A DNA stretch of 64,000 bases, taken from NCBI RefSeq assembly GCF_013433315.1, contig NZ_WXVV01000012.1:149031-213030 (forward strand). Direction: 5' to 3'. Shown here piece after piece: positions 1-8,504 of this stretch. The stretch's first letter is position 1. Each line of letters begins with the position of its first letter. The notes beneath the pieces are model-generated. The model was not told the origin of the DNA. It saw only the letters and a program-made list of their open reading frames with translations, and made no database searches. The position numbers were made by a program, and so were the translations under genes. The stretch comes from Pseudomonas crudilactis. GTDB taxonomy: Bacteria; Pseudomonadota; Gammaproteobacteria; Pseudomonadales; Pseudomonadaceae.

Positions 1-1
1 A

Positions 2-1075
2 CGCTTCGAGGAGAGATGGAAAGAGGAGGCGCGTTCTGCGCTTCTAGGCAGTGGCCTGACTGTTGACCGTGTAGCGAGTGTGATCGAGCGTATCCCTGAA
101 AATAAGCAGACATGGCTGTACGTCGAGACCTTCGGAAATGAAGTGGCGCGAGCCTATTGGACCTTAAAATCGCCATATCCCCTCGAAGTTAGCGCCGATG
201 AGCTGCTCTATGCAGTGGGCAAATACCGAGAAGTCGGACGTCCTGTCGCCGCCTTGAGCGCCGTATCCCGTCGACTTGGTGAGATTCCGACACAGGACGT
301 CTTGTCACTGTTGATGGATGGAGTTGCAGAGCAAAACGCCAAGCCTGGCGCTCATCTGGCCACCAGTTTCTTCGACATTGAAAAGGTCATCAGGGCGTTG
401 GCCGAGCGATCGGACACGACGGTGGAGCAAATGGCGAGCCTAGAGTTTGCCTACCTCCCTCTGCTGCGCGATGAGCCCAAAGCCTTACATCGAATGCTGC
501 TTGAGCAGCCGAGCTTTTTCATGGAGCTGGTGTGTCTGGTATTCAGAGCCAAGGGGGCAGAGGCGGTGGAAGCCTCTGAATCGCAGAAGGGGCGCGCCAC
601 TAATGCATACCAATTGCTGAAAAGCTTGAAGTCCTTGCCAGGACAGACGGATCAAGAGGTCAATCTGGATACATTGCTGGCGTGGTGCCTCGAGCTCCGG
701 CGCCTTGCAGCAGAAAATAATCGGCAGGACATTACTGATCAGTTGATCGGCCAAGTATTGGCCCATGCCCCAATGAGTCTTAAGGATGGCGCCTGGCCTC
801 ACGAAGCCGTTCGGCATGTCATAGAGACACTCGCTTCTTCGCAGGTAGAGCTCGGGATTCGCATCGAAAGGGTCAACATGCGAGGCGTGTTCTGCAAATC
901 ACTCGGAGAGGGTGGCGACCAGGAGCGGGCTTTCGCTCAACAAGCACAGGAATGGGCGCAGGCGTCATTGGATTTCGTACGTACCCACGCAATGCTCGAG
1001 CTTATCGCTCGGAAGTGGCTGGAAGATGCTGAACGTGCAGACACGGAGGCAAAGCAGGACGCGATGCGTCATTGA
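2..1075 (+). CDS. C-terminal part of a large uncharacterised protein, cut by the window edge
   Basis: The frame is open without a stop back to base 2, so the GTG at 80 is unlikely to be the true start and the gene begins outside the window. The visible ~357 residues are acidic, mostly helical and without transmembrane segments. The last ~80 residues (a GGDQERAFAQQ segment, then a Trp-rich helix ending in a basic/acidic tail) remind me of the C-termini of very large bacterial STAND/defence-like proteins, but I cannot confirm this. It lies in a genomic island, upstream of a DUF4209 gene on the same strand. Function not assigned. Confidence 0.75.
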   Translation, partial: RFEERWKEEARSALLGSGLTVDRVASVIERIPENKQTWLYVETFGNEVARAYWTLKSPYPLEVSADELLYAVGKYREVGRPVAALSAVSRRLGEIPTQDVLSLLMDGVAEQNAKPGAHLATSFFDIEKVIRALAERSDTTVEQMASLEFAYLPLLRDEPKALHRMLLEQPSFFMELVCLVFRAKGAEAVEASESQKGRATNAYQLLKSLKSLPGQTDQEVNLDTLLAWCLELRRLAAENNRQDITDQLIGQVLAHAPMSLKDGAWPHEAVRHVIETLASSQVELGIRIERVNMRGVFCKSLGEGGDQERAFAQQAQEWAQASLDFVRTHAMLELIARKWLEDAERADTEAKQDAMRH

Positions 1076-1613
1076 TCCCGACGCTAGGATCGAAAAGGGG
1101 GCAGTTATTTGTTCCTCTCTCAGGACATTGCTTGCTGAGCAGTAGATCACCTAACGGAGAATGTGAAGTACTAAGCATGTCTCGCTGCTCATCGGGCAAC
1201 AAAAGTTCGCGGGTCGGTCAAGTGGCTGGTTGTGGCCGCACTCGTAAGCCTACAGGTTTGTTCTGACCCGCTTATGGTGAATGTCGTCGTTTTGGAATGC
1301 TCTTTAGCAAAGGTGGCCGGTTACTGCCTCTCGTGAGGATTAGACATCCACTCAAGCCTGACCTTCGCCAAAGGCAGCAATCGGCCAGGAGTAGACGCTG
1401 GAAATATCGAAGATACGCCCAAGTGTTCATCGTTTGCGTCGACAGATTCAACTTACCCCGCATCGCCAGGGACGCTGCCGGGTTACAAGCCCTAGGTGTT
1501 ACTTTTAAGCATGAGCCATCGGCGGAAACTTGGTCATTGTCCATATTCCTGCTTCTATTTGGGGAGGTTTACCCGTTCGAGCTTCTCGATGGGGCGCGAG
1601 AGAAGGGAAATTT
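1076..1613. other. 538-base gap without a convincing gene
   Basis: Several short open frames occur on both strands but none has a plausible start with a ribosome binding site or a recognisable product. I see no intrinsic terminator or tRNA. The stretch around 1310-1400 has Pseudomonas-like intergenic repeat wording but is too degenerate to classify. Confidence 0.4.
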
Positions 1614-3488
1614 ATGAGTTTGGATGAAAGCGCCGAGCCCCAGGCAGGTGATGCAGAGATCTTGGTGACGGTTGAGAACTTCGAGTCTATTGATCTCGAT
1701 GCTGCGCTCGACGGGGTGGATACGGTCGAAGGGTACACAATATTTTCGCCCCTATTTCAGGCTGCAACTGATGCTGACGCCCGAGGAGAGCACGGCACTG
1801 GCTACGCATACCGACTGCTCGCGACCCTCGCCGGCTTCTGCTTCAGAGTACAAGACCCAGCGACTATTTTCGGCCCTATGGTTCAGAATTCCGTGGTGCG
1901 GACCACCACTGCGAGCGATGTTTCAACTGAGCAGAATCAAGTGTTGGCTAAGGTCGCCCATTCACTTTCACATCCGGCGTTACGAGCTAGGGTGGCAGAC
2001 GTGGTCTGGTACAACGATCGAAAGCAGTGGCGAATGGCCGAAGTCGCCGTAGAAGCTTATTGCGAGGTCATTGAAAAACGTTTGTCGGGCGTATACCGGA
2101 ACAGCTACCTGGAAGAAGATTGGGTGGATCAGCATCTACTCGACTTCATCGAGCGTGCACTGCATATTCTTGCGGGTACCGGTAAACGATCTCGAATCCC
2201 CGCGAGAGTCAAAGCATGTGTCCATGAGCTTTATAGTCGTGCTAAAGGACATTCGCATTTTGTATCTTTCATTCGAATCGCTCGCTTGGCGCAGAGCTAC
2301 GATTTAACGACCTGGGAAACCATTGCAGAGGATGCGGAGCGTCTGGCGTCATCTCTTGACGATGACGCATACCCAATGGCAGTTAAAGGCCTTTGGGATT
2401 TAGCGGCGGACGCACAAGGGAAACGGAATAATTTGGAGGCGCAACGTCGTTGTAAAGATGCGTCCATTGAGCAAACCCTTCGAATGCGTGATCAGGTCCA
2501 TTCGCCGATGGCTAAAGCCTCATGGACTTTGGACGTTATCGGTGAGTTGCGGGCAATAGGTGGGCACCGAGATCGGATCAAGGCTCTTCGGCTCGAGCTG
2601 GTGGAGCTACAAGATCAAGCGCTAGATGAACTTGCGTGTTTCATCGTCCCGATGGATCTCAGTGAGGAGCGAAAGGGGACGGTTGAGCTTTTCGAAGGGC
2701 TGACGCTACCGGACATTTTTTACCAGTTAGCGGCTTGGTGGCGACCGGTGCCGATCGCGGATCTGCGAGCGACCGCTCTGCGGAGCAGGGATGAGTTCCT
2801 TTTCAGTTCTATGTCGAACAGTTACATCGATAGAAAAGGTAGAGTTTCTGCTTCCTCTCCTAGTGATGGGCATGCCAGCGAAGAGCCGGACGAAGAGTGG
2901 TTTAAAGCTCAATGGCTGCGTGAGTTGGACCTACGACGGCATATCGCCGTCGCGTCTGCGATTGAACCGGCGTTACGAACTACAACACAGCGTTTTCCGA
3001 TCGAGGAGCGACATTTTCCCCCAATAGTTGCCGCCAGCCCCTTCGTACCTCAAGGACATGCAGAGGTTTTCGCTCTTGGATTTGCACGCTTGTTCCAAGG
3101 TGACTATTGCTCCGCGGCGTTTCTACTAATCCCACAGCTCGAAAATTCTATCCGCTACGTCATGACAAATGCCGGAAAAGAATCTTCCAAGATCAAACCC
3201 GATCTGTTGGAGGAAGACAGGTCGTTGAGTGGTTTACTGCAGAATATGCGCCCTGAGATGGATGAAGTATTTGGGGCAGATCTGGTGAATGAGATCGAGC
3301 TGCTCTTCCACCACAAGGGGGGGCCCAATTTGCGCCATCAGCTGGCGCACGGAAAACTCACGATCGGAGACTGCTATCACCATTCAGCCATCTATGGTTG
3401 TTGGTTGATCTATTGGCTGACTTGCAAGCCGCTATTGCGGAACTGGAAGCAACATATCGCGCCTCTAATTGAAGCTGCCGCTCACTGA
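1614..3488 (+). CDS. DUF4209-type protein with an HEPN-like RxxxxH motif
   Basis: This 624-residue protein has an N-terminal helical region with a segment of the type HPALRARVADVVWYN (residues ~120-135) typical of DUF4209 proteins. Near the C-terminus (residues ~574-580) is RHQLAHG, which fits both the RNxxxHG signature of DUF4209 and the Rx4-6H catalytic motif of HEPN ribonucleases. I chose the ATG at 1614 because it is preceded by AGAAGGGA; the frame extends to 1530 but without such a site. It lies in an island end next to an integrase remnant. A role as an RNase-type defence or toxin protein is inference; the family function is not established. Confidence 0.75.
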   Translation: MSLDESAEPQAGDAEILVTVENFESIDLDAALDGVDTVEGYTIFSPLFQAATDADARGEHGTGYAYRLLATLAGFCFRVQDPATIFGPMVQNSVVRTTTASDVSTEQNQVLAKVAHSLSHPALRARVADVVWYNDRKQWRMAEVAVEAYCEVIEKRLSGVYRNSYLEEDWVDQHLLDFIERALHILAGTGKRSRIPARVKACVHELYSRAKGHSHFVSFIRIARLAQSYDLTTWETIAEDAERLASSLDDDAYPMAVKGLWDLAADAQGKRNNLEAQRRCKDASIEQTLRMRDQVHSPMAKASWTLDVIGELRAIGGHRDRIKALRLELVELQDQALDELACFIVPMDLSEERKGTVELFEGLTLPDIFYQLAAWWRPVPIADLRATALRSRDEFLFSSMSNSYIDRKGRVSASSPSDGHASEEPDEEWFKAQWLRELDLRRHIAVASAIEPALRTTTQRFPIEERHFPPIVAASPFVPQGHAEVFALGFARLFQGDYCSAAFLLIPQLENSIRYVMTNAGKESSKIKPDLLEEDRSLSGLLQNMRPEMDEVFGADLVNEIELLFHHKGGPNLRHQLAHGKLTIGDCYHHSAIYGCWLIYWLTCKPLLRNWKQHIAPLIEAAAH

Positions 3489-3614
3489 TCTGAAACGTCA
3501 GTTCGCCCGTTGAGGCCCATTCAAACTTGGGGCTTCGCAGGGACATGAAATTAGGCTCCTATGGAGCACCTGGGCGGCGTTTTGGAGTAAGCGGTGATGG
3601 GGGCGGGCGTTTGT

Positions 3615-3884
3615 CTAATCGCTCCACGAGTCGCACGGCTGCTCAGCAATGAGCGCCCGGGGCTGGTTGTGGGCCTTGCGGATGTCCGTCTGGGATTTGC
3701 GCGGCCAGGTTCCGCAGGCGTAATCTTTGTTTTGATTGCCCCAGCGATAACGATAGAAAAAGCTGACTGACACGCCGTCCTTACGGACTGAGATTCGACC
3801 GGCGAGATTGACATCCTGCCGGAGGATCCGGCCGGCATGATTGACGGTCAGCGACTCAAGTTCTTTGATGGTGATTTTGGCCAT
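3615..3884 (-). pseudogene. Truncated phage-type tyrosine integrase (N-terminal arm-binding domain only)
   Basis: Starting at an ATG at 3884 preceded by AAGGGGAG, the product begins MAKITIKELESLT and continues with a basic/aromatic stretch (RYRWGNQNKDYACGTW) typical of the arm-site DNA-binding domain of P4-like island integrases. It stops after ~89 residues, where full-length family members run to about 400. No catalytic core (the R..HxxR..Y residues) follows in any frame before the DUF4209 gene. The gene start faces the tRNA attachment site 160 bases away, as expected for an island integrase. The element is therefore probably no longer self-mobile. Confidence 0.75.
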
Positions 3885-4044
3885 GAAATGGACTCCCCTT
3901 ACTTTTACCCCCACAAAAACGTCGGCTCTTGATGGACGTTACTGGACTCTCGTAGAGCAGAACACCGCTGGAGCTCAAGTAAATACGAGCTCAGAAAAAT
4001 CCAGAGTGAAATTTCGGAATCTTTCAAGAAGTATGAAAAAGAAG

Positions 4045-4089
4045 ATGGGGTGCTAGGGGTCGAGTGTTCGAATCACTCCGTCCCGACCA
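4045..4089 (+). other. attachment site: displaced 3' half of tRNA-Pro(GGG)
   Basis: The sequence reads as a tRNA from the anticodon loop onward: loop 4045-4051 with GGG anticodon at 4047-4049, stem 3' strand 4052-4056, variable loop 4057-4061, T-stem GAGTG 4062-4066, T-loop TTCGAAT 4067-4073, T-stem CACTC 4074-4078, acceptor CGTCCCG 4079-4085, discriminator A and CCA to 4089. No 5' half precedes it. This is the usual scar left when an element integrates into the 3' end of a tRNA gene, and it marks the right boundary of the island. The intact tRNA-Pro should lie at the far left end, outside the window. Confidence 0.85.
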
Positions 4090-4113
4090 TAACTCCTGAG
4101 TGAAATCAGACAC

Positions 4114-4142
4114 AAAAGCCGATCAGATGGATCGGCTTTTTT
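4114..4142 (+). terminator. Intrinsic terminator of the original tRNA-Pro gene
   Basis: An 11-bp stem AAAAGCCGATC / GATCGGCTTTT with a 5-base loop is followed by a T run. It sits 25 bases after the tRNA CCA, so it belongs to the chromosome side of the island junction. Confidence 0.85.
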
Positions 4143-4235
4143 GTACCCGCGCGAAACTACACGGTAGTTTCTTAATAAGATCTGGATCCGCTCCGGCCAA
4201 GCGATCTTTGCTGAATCCTTCAAATTCAATTCCGA

Positions 4236-4421
4236 CTATGCGTAGTAAAGGTTCAGCGCAATCAGCTCAAACACAGCCACAAATACGCAGAACGCAACGA
4301 ATCTTCGGGTAAACACCCGGCGAGGCTTTTCATAGCCTTGATAGTTACTGAATGCGCTGCAAAGGTTGCCCAGAAAATCAATAAAGTCCATCAGATCTGC
4401 ATCCTCGCCTGCGTGCTTCAT
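4236..4421 (-). CDS. Small single-pass membrane protein of unknown function
   Basis: About 61 residues from an ATG at 4421 (a TTG at 4439 would add six). The N-terminal half is soluble, acidic then aromatic. Residues ~35-60 form one hydrophobic helix after a basic RRVFTRR stretch, predicting an inner-membrane protein with the C-terminus at or across the membrane. No strong ribosome binding site decides the start. No family recognised. Confidence 0.45.
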   Translation of the reverse strand: MKHAGEDADLMDFIDFLGNLCSAFSNYQGYEKPRRVFTRRFVAFCVFVAVFELIALNLYYA

Positions 4422-4613
4422 GCATCTTGCCAATTCCAATCTGGTTGAGATTTCTCATTGTCCTTACGATCGACCTCGGTAGTCGGCGTAGGACTCTACT
4501 TCACCCTCAGAGGAGTATCAGTGCGTTGCTCGGTGAGTAAGCCATGGAGAGGGTGACTAACTTTTCGCGATAGCGTCTACACCCCGGACATCAGAAGGTT
4601 ATAAGGACATTAC

Positions 4614-4820
4614 GTGCTACGGAAGCTCATTTTGCTATTCGTCTCGTCACAACTCACCGGCTGCGCATGGCTCGGGGCTGTGACCTATGGACGTTATGAT
4701 TGCTACGACGGGCTTGAGGCTGAGTATCAGCTTGCGCAGTTTATCGGTCCTTTCGCACTTATCGACTTACCTTTTACCTTCGTGGCGGATACCGTTTCAC
4801 TACCTTTTTGTTGGTACTGA
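4614..4820 (+). CDS. YceK/YidQ-type small lipoprotein
   Basis: This 68-residue protein begins at a GTG preceded by AAGG and has a lipoprotein signal with lipobox LTGC at about residue 17. The C-terminal half contains the IDLPFTFVADTVSLPF stretch characteristic of the YceK/YidQ (DUF1375) lipoproteins. It is likely an outer- or inner-membrane anchored lipoprotein of unknown role. It forms a tandem pair with the similar gene at 4919. Confidence 0.8.
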   Translation: MLRKLILLFVSSQLTGCAWLGAVTYGRYDCYDGLEAEYQLAQFIGPFALIDLPFTFVADTVSLPFCWY

Positions 4821-4918
4821 TGGCGAGGAATACCGTGTGTAGGTGGCCCTTTGTAGAGGGAACGTCCTCTGCAACCCCGTTTACGCAGCTCAGCATCAAC
4901 AACTAATAAGGATATTAA

Positions 4919-5158
4919 GTGTTTCAAAAACTGATGTTACTGGTGTTGATTGCCAGCTCAAGCGGCTGTGCAGCAACGGCCATGCGGATGGATTATGACA
5001 AGCACCGATGTCCCTACATCGGTGTTCGGCTCGACTGGTGGTTGGTCGGTACATCCAAAGGCAAGTTGATTCCCTTTTTACTGATCGACGCGCCATTTTC
5101 ATTGGTGGTCGATACCGTATTCTTCCCCTTCGAATATCAATACACCTGCAATTTCTGA
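4919..5158 (+). CDS. YceK/YidQ-type small lipoprotein, second copy
   Basis: This 79-residue protein starts at a GTG after TAATAAGGATATTAA. It has a signal peptide ending in lipobox SSGC and the family segment LIDAPFSLVVDTVFFPF near the C-terminus. It is a diverged paralogue of the gene at 4614; both keep the same short leader wording (TAAGGA.ATTA) and a GTG start, which suggests a local duplication. A strong terminator follows at 5201. Confidence 0.8.
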   Translation: MFQKLMLLVLIASSSGCAATAMRMDYDKHRCPYIGVRLDWWLVGTSKGKLIPFLLIDAPFSLVVDTVFFPFEYQYTCNF

Positions 5159-5200
5159 CTTGCGGGTAGTGCAACCCAAAGCAATGTAAAACTCCCTTAG

Positions 5201-5229
5201 AAAAGCCTTGGCACACGCCAAGGCTTTTT
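5201..5229. terminator. Intrinsic terminator between the YceK pair and the NADAR gene
   Basis: The 12-bp stem AAAAGCCTTGGC / GCCAAGGCTTTT with loop ACAC and flanking A and T runs can work in both directions. It separates two convergent transcription units. Confidence 0.85.
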
Positions 5230-5256
5230 CGTTGCTGATGCGACCGCCGATAAAAC

Positions 5257-5814
5257 TCAGGACGATCCAACCCTGCCGTCCCGCACCTGCATCAGTGCAA
5301 ACCCCAAAAGATTCAGGCCTTTCCACAGATTCGGATCGTTCACATCTGCGTGATCTTGCGCGAGCCCAATTCCCCAAATGGCGTCAACCGGGCTCGCTTC
5401 GACAATGACCCGAGATCCAGTGCGCATCAGGTATTCGTTCAGTTCCGGGTTTTGGGAGAACTTGGCTTGGTTTGCCCGGACGACGATGTCGTATCGGTGT
5501 TGCAGCCAGCGTTGGTCGTTGAACCCGCGCACCTTGCGGCCGAGGGCTTTGGCGGCGTTCGGGGTCGGGGCCTGCAACACTTGTGCACGAATTTCCTGAT
5601 CGTCGAACAAGGCTGCCTTCTCGGCCATCATGAAGTGTTCGGCTGTCGGGTAGCGTTGCCCCTCGACAACGAATTCGGCTTCGTACCACTGGCTGAAGCA
5701 CGAAGCCGTGACGGCGTCTTTGCTTCGCTGGTGTCCCCAGAAAAAAGTGAAATCCAGAGGCTCTCCAGCGTTGAAGCGAGCGCGTAGATCTTCGAGAGGT
5801 TTAGAGTCGTGCAA
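5257..5814 (-). CDS. ybiA: NADAR-family N-glycosidase (YbiA-like)
   Basis: This 185-residue cytosolic protein carries the NADAR fold signatures: FTFFWGH near residue 22, FSQWYEAEF then YPTAEHFMMAEKAALF (residues ~40-70), and the C-terminal IWGIGL segment near residue 145. Characterised YbiA hydrolyses the N-glycosidic bond of early, reactive riboflavin-pathway intermediates, which limits toxicity; other NADAR proteins act on ADP-ribose adducts. The start is a TTG at 5814 with GAGGAAAT upstream. It is a single gene, convergent with the lipoprotein pair. Confidence 0.85.
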   Translation of the reverse strand: MHDSKPLEDLRARFNAGEPLDFTFFWGHQRSKDAVTASCFSQWYEAEFVVEGQRYPTAEHFMMAEKAALFDDQEIRAQVLQAPTPNAAKALGRKVRGFNDQRWLQHRYDIVVRANQAKFSQNPELNEYLMRTGSRVIVEASPVDAIWGIGLAQDHADVNDPNLWKGLNLLGFALMQVRDGRVGSS

Positions 5815-5891
5815 TGAGATTTCCTCGGTAACTGACTTTCGACGTTACAGTTGCTGTGCGTGTCAGGGCAATACGCAATATCGTCCAGACA

Positions 5892-6503
5892 CTAATCCAG
5901 TGGGCCCAATACCTGGCGGTAGTGTTCTTCGCCTTGAGGCGTCTGCCGGGTCAGGCGGATTTCCAGGCCTTGGGGATTTTCTTTGCGGTTGCCGCTGAGT
6001 TGGCGCCACCCCATCTCCGGTTCCCAGACGCGCACTCGCAGGTCGCTGATTCTGTCGAGCACCACCACTGCCTGTTTCGGCGCAGGCAGCGGGTAGCGAT
6101 CACGTGGCGTGGCGGCGGCGCGGTACAGGGTTTGATCTTTCAACCACCAGCGCACGCGCTGCAAGCCGTTCTGCGAGGTGGCTGCACTGCGGATCACGTC
6201 AAGACGAAAGCGCTGGTCGTCGGCGCTGCGCACGCTGATTGCCGCTGGCTGCTCGGATCGTTCGTCATCGTTGTTGTTCAACAGTGGTTCGCGCAGTTCG
6301 ATGCTGGCGCGCAAGGCGATATCTCGTTCCAGTTGATGCAGCGTGCGCAGCAGTGCTTCGGTGTGTTCGGTGCTCGCCTGCAGGTGCGTGTCGGCGCGGG
6401 TCGCGCTGTCCAGACCGCGCCAGGCAATCAGGCTGACGATCGCCATGAGCAGGATCGCGACCATCACCTCGATCAGGGTAAAACCCTCTTGCCGGTTATT
6501 CAT
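5892..6503 (-). CDS. hxcW: Type II secretion minor pseudopilin GspJ (HxcW)
   Basis: From the ATG at 6503 the 203-residue product starts MNNRQEGFTLIEVMVAILL, the class III prepilin signal with cleavage after Gly and Glu at +5. The length and the QLERDIALRASI region fit GspJ. It should sit at the tip complex of the pseudopilus with GspH, I and K. The start overlaps the stop of hxcU by 4 bases, so the two are co-translated. The frame extends to 6602, but that start would leave a non-prepilin leader. The gene order of the whole cluster equals P. aeruginosa hxcWUPVTXYZQRS. Confidence 0.93.
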   Translation of the reverse strand: MNNRQEGFTLIEVMVAILLMAIVSLIAWRGLDSATRADTHLQASTEHTEALLRTLHQLERDIALRASIELREPLLNNNDDERSEQPAAISVRSADDQRFRLDVIRSAATSQNGLQRVRWWLKDQTLYRAAATPRDRYPLPAPKQAVVVLDRISDLRVRVWEPEMGWRQLSGNRKENPQGLEIRLTRQTPQGEEHYRQVLGPLD

Positions 6504-6961
6504 GGCTGGTTGGCCAAGGTCAACTTCCCCGTGGCTGAGCGTTGCACGGTGAGCGTGTTCTGGCCGTCCGAGAGTTGCAGTTGCATGGGGGAATCGAACC
6601 ACTCGGCGTTCAGTATCAGCGGCTGCCTGGGTGTCACTCGCACCTTCAGCGATGGCGTTTCCCAGTGACGAGGGCGCAGTTGCGGATCGGCGAGGAAGTG
6701 ATCGAAGCCGGGGCCTTGTTCATTGCGACGGCTGAAACGAAAGCCGTTTTTGTCCGCCAGCCAAGTGATCGGGCGGCCGTCGGCCAGGGCTTCGGCATGG
6801 GCGATTTGCAGCAACTGCATCAAGCGATTGGCGTCCTTGCGCAGCAGTTGCGCCGGGTCAGGCTTGATACTCAGGCTGACGGCAGCGCTGGCAATGCCGA
6901 TGATGATCAACACCACCATCAATTCGATGAGGGTGAAGCCTGTTTGTCTGTCCTTGGTCAT
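6500..6961 (-). CDS. hxcU: Type II secretion minor pseudopilin GspH (HxcU)
   Basis: This 153-residue product from the ATG at 6961 (GAAGGA upstream) starts with MTKDRQTGFTLIEL, a prepilin peptidase site, followed by the hydrophobic N-terminal helix and a GspH-type globular domain. It is cleaved and N-methylated by the prepilin peptidase, which is not encoded here and is presumably PilD elsewhere in the genome. It is divergent from hxcP. Confidence 0.93.
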   Translation of the reverse strand: MTKDRQTGFTLIELMVVLIIIGIASAAVSLSIKPDPAQLLRKDANRLMQLLQIAHAEALADGRPITWLADKNGFRFSRRNEQGPGFDHFLADPQLRPRHWETPSLKVRVTPRQPLILNAEWFDSPMQLQLSDGQNTLTVQRSATGKLTLANQP

Positions 6962-7075
6962 ACCGCAACGTTCCTTCGTTGTGAATCCATCCTGGCGGAT
7001 TCGAACCATCAATCCCGATAGAAAAGCGAATGTTGTCCTGTAGACTGCGACGCAGGACAACAGGGAGGTTGGGTC

Positions 7076-7507
7076 TTGGCATTTACTTTTCGCTTATCCG
7101 CAACGCAGCTTGTGCAATCGGCGGCGCTGATCGCTGCACTGGCAGGGGGACTGTTCTGGTCTGCGCTGTTGCTGACGCCGGCACAATCCCACGTTCCGGC
7201 GGTGGACCCCCAAGTGCTGCCGACGCGCGCCGACACAGCGGCTTTGCAGTGGTTTTCCAACCAGCCGGCACCGTTGGATATCAAAGTTTCCGGAGTGCTG
7301 GCAGGGGCGCACGCCGCGGTGGCAATTCTGAGTCTCAACGACGGTCCGCCGCGCAGTTTTCTGGTGGGTGATCGCTTGACCCAGGGTGTGCGCGTGATCG
7401 CCATTGAACAGGATGCGGTGGTCATTGAGCGTGGCGCAGAACAGAGCCGATTAAAAGTCAGCACGCTGCCAGACTCCCCGTCGCTGCCTCGGTTGACTCG
7501 ACCCTGA
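7076..7507 (+). CDS. hxcP: Type II secretion inner-membrane protein GspC (HxcP)
   Basis: This 143-residue protein starts at a TTG with GGGAGG upstream. It has one N-terminal membrane segment (residues ~15-33) and a periplasmic HR-type domain with GDRLTQGVRVIAIEQDAVVIERG (~95-120 of the chain). There is no PDZ or coiled-coil domain, so it is much shorter than XcpP-like GspC proteins. GspC links the inner-membrane platform to the secretin periplasmic domain and takes part in substrate choice. It is flanked by oppositely oriented genes: divergent from hxcU, convergent with hxcV (6-base gap). Confidence 0.85.
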   Translation: MAFTFRLSATQLVQSAALIAALAGGLFWSALLLTPAQSHVPAVDPQVLPTRADTAALQWFSNQPAPLDIKVSGVLAGAHAAVAILSLNDGPPRSFLVGDRLTQGVRVIAIEQDAVVIERGAEQSRLKVSTLPDSPSLPRLTRP

Positions 7508-7513
7508 GCGGTG

Positions 7514-7900
7514 TCATTGGCGCTTTTCCTGCGGTCGGCCGAGCAAGGTTTCGAGTCGCGCCAGGGGCGGTGCCTGACGTTCGCGATCGGAAACCAGCAG
7601 CGTCACGCGCAGCAGTCGTCCATCGGTGTTCGGGGTCACGCGTTGATCACAGCGCAGTTGCAGGCGACCTTGATCGCACTCGAAGGTTTTCATTCCCGGG
7701 GCAAAATCTTCCTCCAGACGCAATTCGGCGAGCCGGGTTTGTGCCGCCAGCAAAGCGATCGAGCGATCGCGCAACAGGCCATTGCTCTGGGTCATCAGAC
7801 CCGCAACGCGAACGGCCGCAGACATGGCCACGGCGATGATTGCCAAGGCCACCAGAACCTCGATGAGGGTGAAACCTCGCTCCTTGCGCAACGCTTCCAT
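7514..7900 (-). CDS. hxcV: Type II secretion minor pseudopilin GspI (HxcV)
   Basis: From the ATG at 7900 this gives 128 residues starting MEALRKERGFTLIEVLVALAI, a prepilin site with Glu+5. The size and the LAAQTRLAELRLEE segment fit GspI, the core of the pseudopilus tip. It lies on the minus strand between the plus-strand hxcP and hxcT, so it needs its own promoter in the 146-base gap before hxcT. Confidence 0.92.
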   Translation of the reverse strand: MEALRKERGFTLIEVLVALAIIAVAMSAAVRVAGLMTQSNGLLRDRSIALLAAQTRLAELRLEEDFAPGMKTFECDQGRLQLRCDQRVTPNTDGRLLRVTLLVSDRERQAPPLARLETLLGRPQEKRQ

Positions 7901-8046
7901 GCTTGTCTCTGCGGTTGAAACCGGCCCGCAGAATAACACCCGTCCTTTGGCGAATGTGCAGAAAAACAGTGCGTTAATGATTGTTGTACGATGACTGGCT
8001 TTTGTTACACTGCGCGCCGAATGTAATCATGCCAAGGAAGGTTGAA

Positions 8047-8496
8047 ATGGATTTCGCGCGCGTAAAATCTCAGTCCGCAGGGCGTCGAGGCCAGCAGGGT
8101 TTCACCCTGATCGAGATCATGGTGGTGGTAGTCATCCTCGGCATTCTGGCGGCGATGGTCGTGCCCAAGGTGCTCGACCGACCTGATCAGGCCCGAGCCA
8201 CTGCGGCGAAACAAGACATCGCCGGCCTGATGCAGGCGCTCAAACTCTACCGCCTCGACCACGGCACTTATCCGACGCTGAATCAGGGGCTCAAGGTGTT
8301 GGTGGAGCGTCCGGCGGATGCGAAAAACAGCAACTGGCGCTCTTATCTGGAACGCTTGCCCAACGACCCGTGGGGTCGTCCTTACAACTATCTGAATCCT
8401 GGCGCGAACGGTGAGATCGACATCTTCTCGCTCGGCGCAGACGGCCAACCCGACGGCGACGGCGTCAATGCCGATATTGGTTCTTGGCAGCTCTGA
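8047..8496 (+). CDS. hxcT: Type II secretion major pseudopilin GspG (HxcT)
   Basis: This 149-residue product (ATG at 8047 after AAGGAAGG) has the prepilin site QQGFTLIEIMVVVVILGIL and the GspG hallmark regions LYRLDHGTYPT and DPWGRPYNYLNPG, ending in the calcium-site loop and DIGSWQL. It polymerises into the periplasmic pseudopilus that drives secretion. It begins the long plus-strand operon hxcTXYZQRS. Confidence 0.96.
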   Translation: MDFARVKSQSAGRRGQQGFTLIEIMVVVVILGILAAMVVPKVLDRPDQARATAAKQDIAGLMQALKLYRLDHGTYPTLNQGLKVLVERPADAKNSNWRSYLERLPNDPWGRPYNYLNPGANGEIDIFSLGADGQPDGDGVNADIGSWQL

Positions 8497-8504
8497 GAGC
8501 GGCC

